From: Pelomonas asaccharophilus_A
GTDB taxonomy: Bacteria; Pseudomonadota; Gammaproteobacteria; Burkholderiales; Burkholderiaceae_C
Reading direction: 5' to 3'
Assembly: GCF_031458115.1 (NCBI RefSeq)
Contig: NZ_JAVDXV010000003.1
Span: 248,001 to 312,000 of the forward strand
Length of the DNA stretch: 64,000 nt
Below are positions 16,752 to 26,330 of the stretch, in pieces. How positions within the stretch are numbered: position 1 is the stretch's first letter; each line of letters starts with the position of its first letter. The notes beneath the pieces were generated by a model. That model ran no database searches. It was not told where the DNA came from and was given only the letters and a program-made list of their open reading frames with translations. Made by a program: the position numbers and the translations under genes.

Positions 16752-17464
16752 CCGGGCTTGCGCGCGACGACGTTGAGCAGCGTCTCTTCGCGGTTTTTCG
16801 GCAGTCCGAAGCCGAGCCACTCGCGGGCGCCCAGGTCCGAGCGGCTCCACCACAGGTATGGCGTGCTGATGCGGTCCGCATCGACGTGGAAGCCCGCATC
16901 GCGGATCAACGCCAGGAACTCCTCCGCGCTGCGCTGCACATGCATGGGGTGGCGGAACAGCAGCCGGATAACCCAGCTGTGGATGTAGGCACGCGTGCTC
17001 TCCGCCAGCAGCAACATGCCGCCCGGCTTGAGCACACGGAACACCTCGGCCAACGCCGCGGACTGATCAACGATGTGGTGCAGCGTCTGGTGGCACAGCA
17101 CGATGTCGACCGACGCGTCGGGCAGCGGGATGCTCTCGGCGTGTGCGGCATGCAGCGTGACGGGCACCGGACAGGCCTTGGCCATGGCGCCCACGCGGGC
17201 TTCGAAGTCGGGCTCGGGGTCCAGCGCGTGAATCTGCGCCGGCGCGAAGCGGGTCGCCATCTCGGGCAGCGAATGGCCCTGGCCGGTGCCGATGTCCAGC
17301 ATGACGCCACCGCGGGGCGCATCCGGCGCCAGGCGCTGCAGGTCGGCCAACGCGCGCCCCAGCACATGCACGCGCCAGGTCGGCGTCGACAGGAACCACA
17401 GGCCGAAGCGGGTTTCCGGCACGAAAGCCAGTTTCTGGGAGGACGGAGCGCTGGCAGAGGTCAT
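16748..17464 (-). CDS. Class I SAM-dependent methyltransferase
   Basis: A 238-residue UbiE/BioC-like methyltransferase. The SAM-binding loop is MLDIGTGQGHSLPEMA; then come HALDPEPDF, an acidic residue at the adenosine site, and DIVLCHQTLHHIV, the typical motif IV region. The start MTSASAP was chosen because upstream sequence in this frame is a shadow of the mutarotase gene. It converges on the phosphopantetheinyl transferase gene with a 4-base overlap. The substrate is not evident; it may be unrelated to pigment synthesis. Confidence 0.82.
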   Translation of the reverse strand: MTSASAPSSQKLAFVPETRFGLWFLSTPTWRVHVLGRALADLQRLAPDAPRGGVMLDIGTGQGHSLPEMATRFAPAQIHALDPEPDFEARVGAMAKACPVPVTLHAAHAESIPLPDASVDIVLCHQTLHHIVDQSAALAEVFRVLKPGGMLLLAESTRAYIHSWVIRLLFRHPMHVQRSAEEFLALIRDAGFHVDADRISTPYLWWSRSDLGAREWLGFGLPKNREETLLNVVARKPG

Positions 17465-17542
17465 CGCGGCGGGCGGCGCGCAGGGGGCCGAAAAATGAGT
17501 CGGCGATGATAGGGCTTTGCCTGCTGCGCGCGCCGTTTTCAC

Positions 17543-18379
17543 ATGAACTCCGAACCTTCCAGCATCACCCTGCAAAGCCCCGATGGCGCGTCCGCCACCA
17601 TCGCGCTGCATGGCGGTCATCTGCTGTCCTGGCTGCCCGCCGGTGGCGTCGAGCAGCTCTACCTGTCCCCGCGCAGCGAGTACACGCCCGGCAAGGTCAT
17701 ACGCGGTGGCGTGCCGGTGTGCTTTCCGCAATTTGCCGAGAGCGGGCCGCTGCCCAGGCATGGGTTCGCGCGCAAGCTGCCGTGGGAGCTGGTGAGCCAG
17801 CAGCAGGGCAAGGACGACGCGTTGGCCGTGCTGCGCTTGCGGGACAGCGATGCGACACGCGCCATCTGGCCGCATGCGTTCGAGCTGGAGCTGAGCGTGC
17901 GCGTGGGCGGGCGCAGCATCGACATCGAGCTGGCCTGCGAGAACCTGGGCGACACGCCCCTGCAGTTCACGACTGCGCTGCACACCTATCTGCGCGTGGC
18001 GGATCTGGATGCCGTCAGCGTCGAGGGGCTCGCCGGCCTGCGCTATTTCGACGCCGTGAAGCAAGCCGACGCGCTGCAGCGCATGGACCTGCTGCTGACC
18101 GGCGAGAAGGGCGTGCTGGACCTGGACCGCATCTACTACGGCGTCAAGGAACGGCCACTGCTGGTCACCGAGGATCGCCGCCAGGTCGTCGTGCGCGCCC
18201 AGGGCTTCGACGATGCGGTGATCTGGAACCCCGGTCCCGAGCGCTGCGCCCAGCTGGCAGACATGCCGCCCGACGGCTGGTCGGAGATGCTGTGCGTGGA
18301 GGCCGCCTGCATTGGCCGGCCCATCGAACTGCAGCCGGGCGAGAGCTGGGTGGGCCGGCAGTCGCTGGAACTGGCCTGA
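17543..18379 (+). CDS. D-hexose-6-phosphate mutarotase (YeaD type)
   Basis: A 278-residue galactose-mutarotase-fold protein. GGVPVCFPQF and the LPRHGFARKLPW segment (substrate-binding Arg and catalytic His) are typical of the YeaD family. FTTALHTYLRV carries a second His, and VIWNPGPERCAQLADMP the C-terminal signature. It interconverts anomers of hexose 6-phosphates. It is monocistronic in appearance and divergent from the methyltransferase gene. Confidence 0.9.
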   Translation: MNSEPSSITLQSPDGASATIALHGGHLLSWLPAGGVEQLYLSPRSEYTPGKVIRGGVPVCFPQFAESGPLPRHGFARKLPWELVSQQQGKDDALAVLRLRDSDATRAIWPHAFELELSVRVGGRSIDIELACENLGDTPLQFTTALHTYLRVADLDAVSVEGLAGLRYFDAVKQADALQRMDLLLTGEKGVLDLDRIYYGVKERPLLVTEDRRQVVVRAQGFDDAVIWNPGPERCAQLADMPPDGWSEMLCVEAACIGRPIELQPGESWVGRQSLELA

Positions 18380-18474
18380 CCCCCTAGGCTGACGGACCGG
18401 CGTTGTCCGGTTCGAGGTGCGGCGTGCGTTGGAGCGGGTGACGAGCTGTTTCGTTGCCATGCCCCGAGGCCCGC

Positions 18475-19464
18475 ATGAAGACCACCCTGTCCCCGCTGCT
18501 GTTGTCGCTGACCCTGGCGCTGTCCGGGGCCGCAGCCCAGGCCGCTGGCACGCCCTATCTGGGTGTCGCCATCTACCCCGGCACGCCGGGCTATACGGTC
18601 ACGTACAACGGCGAGGCCTATCCCGGAAACACCCGCTACAACCCCGATCCCGACCATGTGCTGAAGGCCAGCTGGGCCAACCAGCAGGGCACCAGCGGCT
18701 TGATGGCGGCGGAGCTGGGGCGGTTGCGCGTCGCCGAGTTCGGCGCGGGCCGCGCAACGGCGGCGGACGGCAGCATGTTCGGTCTCGGCGGCAGCCTGCG
18801 CGAGGCTCGTTTCGAGGACCGCTTCTTCATCAGCGGCGCGGGGCTCGACGACAACACGGTGGTGCGCATCGCCTACCAGCTGCACGGCAGCGCGGGCGGC
18901 CGCATCGAGACCAATGTGGATCAGGGCGGCGTGGGGCGGCTGGATGTCAACGCCGAGCTGGCGATGATCGTGGGCAGCCGGGGCGTTTCGGTCAAGGAGC
19001 ACACCTGGGCCACGCACGACGTGCTGGCGGGCGGCCAGCAACGCAACACGCTGGCCCACTCCGACCTGTTCGACGTGACGGCCACCGGCTTCAGCATGAG
19101 GCTGGGCCCCGCGCTGTTCGGCAATCGTGAGTTCGACCTGTCATGGCGGCTGTCGGTGTCGGCCCAATGCCTGTTCTCGTTCGCGACCGTGCACCCCAGC
19201 CAGCCGCAGCCGGTGGGCGGCTGCAGCTACAGCGCCGACTACGGCAACACCGCCAGCTTCATGGGCATCAGCCTGTACGACGGAGCTACCGGCGCGCTGC
19301 TGGATCCCGCGACCTATGACGTGCGCTCGGCCAGCGGCTTCGACTATGCGCAGGGCTTCGCCGCGCCGCCGGTGCCCGAACCGCAGACCTGGGCGCTGAT
19401 GGCGCTGGGCCTGGGGCTGCTGGGTTGGCGGGCGCGTTCGAAGCGGGAGTGCCCGCTGGGATAA
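18475..19464 (+). CDS. PEP-CTERM sorting domain protein
   Basis: A 329-residue exported protein: signal peptide about residues 1-22 (ending AQAAG), a beta-rich Gly/Thr-rich body, and a C-terminal PEP-CTERM signal. The last comprises PVPEPQ, one hydrophobic helix (about 18 residues) and the basic run RARSKR. Such tails are cleaved by an exosortase in exopolysaccharide-producing Gram-negatives; no exosortase gene is in this window. ATG at 18475 gives the best signal peptide; a start seven codons upstream is less likely. The function of the body is unknown. Confidence 0.85.
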   Translation: MKTTLSPLLLSLTLALSGAAAQAAGTPYLGVAIYPGTPGYTVTYNGEAYPGNTRYNPDPDHVLKASWANQQGTSGLMAAELGRLRVAEFGAGRATAADGSMFGLGGSLREARFEDRFFISGAGLDDNTVVRIAYQLHGSAGGRIETNVDQGGVGRLDVNAELAMIVGSRGVSVKEHTWATHDVLAGGQQRNTLAHSDLFDVTATGFSMRLGPALFGNREFDLSWRLSVSAQCLFSFATVHPSQPQPVGGCSYSADYGNTASFMGISLYDGATGALLDPATYDVRSASGFDYAQGFAAPPVPEPQTWALMALGLGLLGWRARSKRECPLG

Positions 19465-19472
19465 TCCCGCGG

Positions 19473-20543
19473 ATGTTCGCCCCGCTGAAAAACGACACCT
19501 TCCTGCGCGCCTGCCTGCGCCAGCCCACCGACCACACGCCCGTCTGGCTGATGCGCCAGGCCGGCCGCTACCTGCCCGAGTACCGTGCCACGCGCGACAA
19601 GGCCGGCAGCTTCATGGGGCTGGCGACGAACACCGACTACGCGACCGAGGTCACGCTGCAGCCGCTGGAGCGCTACCCGCTGGACGCGGCCATCCTGTTC
19701 AGCGACATCCTGACCGTGCCGGACGCGATGGGCCTGGGCTTGAGCTTCCAGCAGGGCGAAGGCCCCAAGTTCGCGAAGACCGTGCGCGACGAAGCGGCCG
19801 TGGCCGCGCTGGAAGTGCCCGACATGGACAAGCTGCGCTATGTGTTCGACGCGGTCACATCCATCCGTCGCGCGCTGAACGGCCGCGTGCCGCTGATCGG
19901 TTTCTCCGGCAGCCCCTGGACGCTGGCCTGCTACATGGTGGAGGGCGGCGGCTCGGACGACTACCGCCAGGTCAAGAGCCTGATGTATTCGCGCCCCGAT
20001 CTGATGCACCGAATGCTGGACGTCAACGCCCGCGCGGTGGCCGCCTATCTGAACGCGCAGATCGAAGCCGGCGCTCAGGCCGTCATGCTGTTCGACTCTT
20101 GGGGCGGCGTGCTCGCGGACCGCGCCTTCCAGCAGTTCAGCCTGGCCTATTCGCGCCAGGTGCTGGCGGCCGTGAAGACCGAGCATGACGGGGTGCGCAT
20201 CCCGCGCATCCTGTTCACCAAGGGCGGCGGCCTGTGGCTGGACGAGATCGCCGATGCCGGCGCCGACGTCGTGGGCCTGGACTGGACGATGAACCTCGGC
20301 GCGGCGCGCGCTCGTGTGGGCGACCGCGTGGCGCTGCAGGGCAACCTGGATCCCAACGTGCTGTTCGCGCCACCCGAGGCCGTGCGTGCCGAAGCGCGCC
20401 GCGTGCTGGACAGCTTCGGTGCGCACCCGGGCCACATCTTCAACCTGGGCCACGGCATCAGCCAGTTCACGCCGCCGGACAGCGTCACGGCACTGGTGGA
20501 CGAGGTGCACAGCCACTCGCGCCGGCTGCGTTCGGGGCTTTGA
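19473..20543 (+). CDS. hemE: Uroporphyrinogen decarboxylase
   Basis: A 356-residue enzyme of haem and tetrapyrrole synthesis that decarboxylates uroporphyrinogen III to coproporphyrinogen III. Signatures include PVWLMRQAGRYLPEYR near the N-terminus (substrate-binding Arg residues), the catalytic Asp in ILFSDILTVPDAMG, and GFSGSPWTLACYMVEG. The length matches the family. The ATG lies 8 bases after the PEP-CTERM gene stop, but co-regulation is not implied. priA follows downstream, a common order in Burkholderiales. Confidence 0.97.
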   Translation: MFAPLKNDTFLRACLRQPTDHTPVWLMRQAGRYLPEYRATRDKAGSFMGLATNTDYATEVTLQPLERYPLDAAILFSDILTVPDAMGLGLSFQQGEGPKFAKTVRDEAAVAALEVPDMDKLRYVFDAVTSIRRALNGRVPLIGFSGSPWTLACYMVEGGGSDDYRQVKSLMYSRPDLMHRMLDVNARAVAAYLNAQIEAGAQAVMLFDSWGGVLADRAFQQFSLAYSRQVLAAVKTEHDGVRIPRILFTKGGGLWLDEIADAGADVVGLDWTMNLGAARARVGDRVALQGNLDPNVLFAPPEAVRAEARRVLDSFGAHPGHIFNLGHGISQFTPPDSVTALVDEVHSHSRRLRSGL

Positions 20544-20862
20544 CAGATCGTCAAATCTGCACAGTCCCCAGGGACTTATCCCCAAATATTGGGATGCGAG
20601 CGGGCGCGGCGAAGAATGGTGCGGTGCAAATACGCGTTTTCCCGAGGCGTTGCTAAGTGATTGATTTTGAAGGGCCGTTTGCGCGAGCGTCGAAGCGCCA
20701 CTTCGGGGCGTCGTGCGCGACGCTCGCGCACGACAACGATGGTCAACGCGATTTGCTCACAAACTTATCCACAGAAATTGTGGGCAACCTGAGATCCCTT
20801 GCAAATCATGAGCTTGCGATGGTTTGCTGAGCCGGTACTTCACAAACCCTGCGGAGCTGTCG
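20544..20862 (+). promoter_or_regulatory. hemE-priA intergenic region with DnaA-box-like sites
   Basis: A 319-base region, AT-richer than its surroundings. TTATCCACA at 20765-20773 is the exact DnaA-box consensus. A related TTATCCCCA is at 20576-20584. Between them is a large hairpin (20681-20729). The region presumably holds the priA promoter; DnaA control of the gene for the replication-restart helicase is an inference. No gene of its own is supported. Confidence 0.5.
20681..20729. repeat. Perfect 12-base inverted repeat hairpin
   Basis: GCGCGAGCGTCG at 20681-20692 is matched by its reverse complement at 20718-20729, with a 25-base loop that can itself pair partly (CGAAG with CTTCG). No T-run follows on either strand, so it is not a classical intrinsic terminator. 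It lies between the two DnaA-box-like sites upstream of priA. Confidence 0.7.
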
Positions 20863-22929
<2,067 letters not shown>

Positions 22930-22934
22930 GCCGC

Positions 22935-23624
22935 TCAGCGGCGCGGCGCGCCGTGGAGCGTGCTGGCCAGCGCGACCGCACGACGCTGTTGCGCACGGCG
23001 GCGCAGCGCGCCGGGTGCCAGCAGCATGCCGCCGAGAGCGACCAGGCACAGCGCCAGGCTGCCGGGTTCCGGAACGCTGGCGCGCAGGCTGACGTTGTCG
23101 AGGTTGCCGCCCAGGCTGTCGCTGGTGCCCACGGAGGCGAAGCTCAGCAGGTTGCGGCCGGCCTGCGCCGTCACGGTGTAGCGGTGCAGCGACCAGTCGT
23201 TGCCGCTGCCGCCCAGGTGGGTCAGCGTGTCGCCCAGCTGCACGCCATTCCAGAACACCTGGAGGCCGTTGGTCGACGCCGCCTGGAACTCGCGCGGGGA
23301 GTACCAGAAGTTCAGGTCGAAGCGGGCGCCGGCCGCCAGGTCGTTGAGGTACTGGCCGATCAGCGTGTTGCCTGTCGTGTCCAGCTCGATGAAGTTCTGG
23401 CCGTCCTGGGCTTGGCCCACGACGTTGTTGCGGACCTCGAAGCCCGTGCCGGGGCCGTCCAGCCAGATCCAGCCGGGCGTGGTCGAGACATTGACCCAGC
23501 TGCCGTTGGCGACGGTGGTGCTTTCGAAGCTGCCGTTGACGAGCAGGTTGCTCGTGGGTGCCGGGGCGGCGACGGTGGTTGTGGCACAGACGGCCAGCGC
23601 GAGCAGGGGCATGAGGCGTTTCAT
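22935..23624 (-). CDS. PEP-CTERM sorting domain protein
   Basis: A 229-residue exported protein. The signal peptide is about 20 residues, then comes a jelly-roll-like domain beginning LLVNGSFEST (typical of carbohydrate-binding-like folds), then ASVPEPGSLALCLVALGG and a basic tail. The tail after the helix (about 23 residues, rich in Arg, Gln, Ala) resembles that of the next gene's product. The body may bind sugars at the cell surface; this is inferred from fold pattern only. Confidence 0.82.
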   Translation of the reverse strand: MKRLMPLLALAVCATTTVAAPAPTSNLLVNGSFESTTVANGSWVNVSTTPGWIWLDGPGTGFEVRNNVVGQAQDGQNFIELDTTGNTLIGQYLNDLAAGARFDLNFWYSPREFQAASTNGLQVFWNGVQLGDTLTHLGGSGNDWSLHRYTVTAQAGRNLLSFASVGTSDSLGGNLDNVSLRASVPEPGSLALCLVALGGMLLAPGALRRRAQQRRAVALASTLHGAPRR

Positions 23625-23735
23625 GGCCGCGATTCTTCGGCCAGTCCCGGCAGGCGCCGGGTGCAGACTTCACGCCTGCTTCTGCAGCCCCCTCAGGCGG
23701 GTGTGCGGCCTGTGGCGCAGTTCACGCCGAGGAGT

Positions 23736-24110
23736 TCAGCGCTGCGGTGTGTGGGGCAGGGTGGCGGCCAGCGCGGCGGCGCGGCGTTGCTGTTCCTGGC
23801 GACGCAGCGCGCGCGCCAGCGGGCGGAACAGCATGTAGCCGAGCACGCCCAGGCCCGCCAGCAGCATGCCGGCATCGACGTTCGTGACGAGGGCGCCTTG
23901 GCTTCCGTCGATCTCGGCCGGGGCCTGGCCCTCGGCCCAGCGGCCGCCGTTCAAGGCCGTCAGCCCGGCGGAGCCGAAGCGGCCCGCGTCCGCCACCACC
24001 GTGGTCGCGCGCGAGTCCAGCCCCGATTTGGGCTGGGCGTCAGGCGTGGCGCCGGCCAGTGCGGAGGAACTCAGGGCAGCGAGGGCAACAGCGAGGACAA
24101 GGGCTTTCAT
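23736..24110 (-). CDS. Small exported protein with C-terminal membrane anchor
   Basis: A 124-residue protein: signal peptide residues about 1-19 (ending ALAG), a short polar region, one hydrophobic helix (MLLAGLGVLGYMLF) and a basic tail. The tail LRRQEQQRRAAALAATLPH resembles that of the neighbouring PEP-CTERM protein, but no Pro-Glu-Pro precedes the helix; the sequence there is VTNVDAG. It may be a degenerate or alternative sorting signal, or a simple anchored protein. The function is unknown. Confidence 0.6.
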   Translation of the reverse strand: MKALVLAVALAALSSSALAGATPDAQPKSGLDSRATTVVADAGRFGSAGLTALNGGRWAEGQAPAEIDGSQGALVTNVDAGMLLAGLGVLGYMLFRPLARALRRQEQQRRAAALAATLPHTPQR

Positions 24111-24259
24111 GATGCGGGCTCACCGTGAAACTGAAGGGCTGGAACGCATTGTTCGCAGCGTAGCGTGGCCAGGGTGTGAAGACTTCACGCGCTCAGGGGG
24201 GACCCCCGCGAATGGGCGATCAAGCCCTGAAGACGGTTGCCAGCGTCGCAGTTTTGTCG

Positions 24260-26320
24260 TCAATCGCGCGGCGGTTCGCCCCGGGCGGCCACCTTGGCCG
24301 CCAGTTCCTCGCGCATGCGCTTGAGCTTCTCGCGCGGATCCTCACGGGTGCCGCCCTCGTTCAGCTTCATCTCGGCCAGGAAGCGGCTGGGGATGCCCAC
24401 CACCGCGTCGCGGCCCTTCTTGCGACGGCGCAGCGTGGAGACGGCCAGCGTCGTACGGGCGCGGGTGATGCCCACGTACATCAGCCGCCGCTCTTCCTGC
24501 AGCGCCTCGGCCGTCATTTCTTCTTCATCGCGTTTGAACGGCAGCAGGCCTTCGTTGACGCCGGCAAGCACCACATGCGGCCATTCCAGCCCCTTGGACG
24601 CGTGCAGCGTCGTCAGCGTCACCTGGTCCTGCTCCTCGCCGCGCTCGGCCAGGCTCAGGATGACGGAGATGGTCTGCGCCACGTCCAGCACGCTCTGCTT
24701 GGGCTCGGTGAAGCTGACGCCGTCTTCCTCGCTCTGCTGGCCGCCGCAGCGCTTGGCCACCCAGTCCACGAAATCCAGCACGTTGCCCCAGCGGGCCTGG
24801 GCCACCTTTTCGTTCTCCTCGTTGTCGATCAGGTGGGCTTCGTAGGCGATGTCCTTCAGCCATTCCATCAGCATCGCGTGCGCGGCGGTGTGGCCCTCGG
24901 TGTGGCGGGCCTTGTACTGCAGTTCGTTCACATAACGGCCGAACTCGTGCAGGCTGTCCAGGCCGCGCTTGGTCAGCGCCGTGGCCAGGCTCTCGGAAAA
25001 CAGCGCCTCGAACATGCTGCACTTCCATTGCGCCGAGAAGGTGCCTAACGCACCCAGCGTGGTGTGGCCGATGCCGCGCTTGGGCGTCGTCACCGCGCGC
25101 AGGAAGGCCGGGTCGTCATCCTGGTTCACCAGCAGGCGCAGCCAGGCGCACAAGTCCTTGATCTCGGCCTTGTCGAAGAAGCTCTGGCCGCCCGACACCT
25201 TGTAGGGGATCTGCGCACGCCGCAGCGCCTGCTCGAACACGCGCGCCTGGTGGTTGGCGCGGTACAGGATGGCGAAGTCCTTGAAGTTGGGCCCCTTGCC
25301 GTCGGCGCGCAGTTGTTGGATGCGCGCCACGGCGCGCTCGGCCTCGTGTTCCTCGCCGTCGGCCTCCAGCAGCGCGATGGCGTCGCCGTCGCCGTACTCG
25401 CTCCACAGCTTCTTCTGGAACAGCTTGGGGTTCAACGCGATGACGTTGTTGGCGGCGCGCAGGATGGAGCCCGTCGACCGGTAGTTCTGCTCCAGCGGGA
25501 TGATCTTCAGCGCCGGGTAGTCGGTCGGCAGGCGCTTCAGGTTCTCGATGGTGGCGCCGCGCCAGCCATAGATGGACTGGTCGTCATCGCCCACGGCGGT
25601 GAACATGCCGCGGTCGCCCACCAGCGCCTTCAGCAACTCGTACTGCACGGCGTTGGTGTCCTGGTACTCGTCCACCAGCACATAACGCAGCTTGTTCTGC
25701 CACTTCTCGCGCGCCTCGGCGTCGGTGGTCAGCAGCTTCAGCGGCAGCGTGATGAGGTCGTCGAAGTCCACGGCCTGGTAGGCCGCGAGGCGCTCCTGGT
25801 AGCGCACCATGACGGCGGCGGCGGAGCGCTCATCGTCGTCCGCGGCGACCTGCGCCGCCAGCGCCGGGCCTATGCCCTGGTTCTTCCACAGCGAGATGGT
25901 CCATTGCCAGCGCTGCGCCTGCTTGGCGTCGGTGGTGCCGCCGGCATCCTTCAGCACGTTCAGCACATCGTCGCTGTCCAGGATGGAGAACTGCTCCTTC
26001 AGGCCGACGCGCGTGCCTTCCTCGCGCAGCAGCCGCACGCCCAGGGAGTGGAAGGTCGAGATCGCCAGGTCCTTGGCGGCCTTCTTGCCCACCAGCGCCT
26101 TGGCGCGCTCGCGCATTTCCTGCGCGGCCTTGTTCGTGAACGTGATGGCGGCGATCTGGCCGGGCCGGTAGCCCGACTGCAGCAATTGCCAGATCTTGGT
26201 CGTGATGACCTTGGTCTTGCCCGAGCCCGCGCCGGCGATGACGAGGCAGGGGCCGTCCAGGTGATGGACGGCGGCTAGCTGGGCCGGGTTGAGGCCGGCG
26301 GATGGCGGGGCGGACGACAT
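24260..26320 (-). CDS. rep: ATP-dependent DNA helicase Rep
   Basis: A 686-residue superfamily 1A helicase. The N-terminus LNPAQLAAVHHLDGPCLVIA is closer to Rep than to UvrD. Walker A is AGAGSGKTKV, motif Ia ITFTNKAAQEM, Walker B VLVDEYQDTN, motif III GDDDQSIYGWRGA, and motif V LTTLHASKGLEW. It removes proteins ahead of the fork and unwinds 3'-5'. The start MSSAPP is the first Met of the frame, 10 bases from the next gene on the same strand. Confidence 0.92.
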   Translation of the reverse strand: MSSAPPSAGLNPAQLAAVHHLDGPCLVIAGAGSGKTKVITTKIWQLLQSGYRPGQIAAITFTNKAAQEMRERAKALVGKKAAKDLAISTFHSLGVRLLREEGTRVGLKEQFSILDSDDVLNVLKDAGGTTDAKQAQRWQWTISLWKNQGIGPALAAQVAADDDERSAAAVMVRYQERLAAYQAVDFDDLITLPLKLLTTDAEAREKWQNKLRYVLVDEYQDTNAVQYELLKALVGDRGMFTAVGDDDQSIYGWRGATIENLKRLPTDYPALKIIPLEQNYRSTGSILRAANNVIALNPKLFQKKLWSEYGDGDAIALLEADGEEHEAERAVARIQQLRADGKGPNFKDFAILYRANHQARVFEQALRRAQIPYKVSGGQSFFDKAEIKDLCAWLRLLVNQDDDPAFLRAVTTPKRGIGHTTLGALGTFSAQWKCSMFEALFSESLATALTKRGLDSLHEFGRYVNELQYKARHTEGHTAAHAMLMEWLKDIAYEAHLIDNEENEKVAQARWGNVLDFVDWVAKRCGGQQSEEDGVSFTEPKQSVLDVAQTISVILSLAERGEEQDQVTLTTLHASKGLEWPHVVLAGVNEGLLPFKRDEEEMTAEALQEERRLMYVGITRARTTLAVSTLRRRKKGRDAVVGIPSRFLAEMKLNEGGTREDPREKLKRMREELAAKVAARGEPPRD

Positions 26321-26330
26321 GGGGCGCGCA

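Noticed and set aside
23641..23735. Small open frames between the two exported-protein genes
   Set aside because: Short, no ribosome sites, and simply GC-rich spacer.
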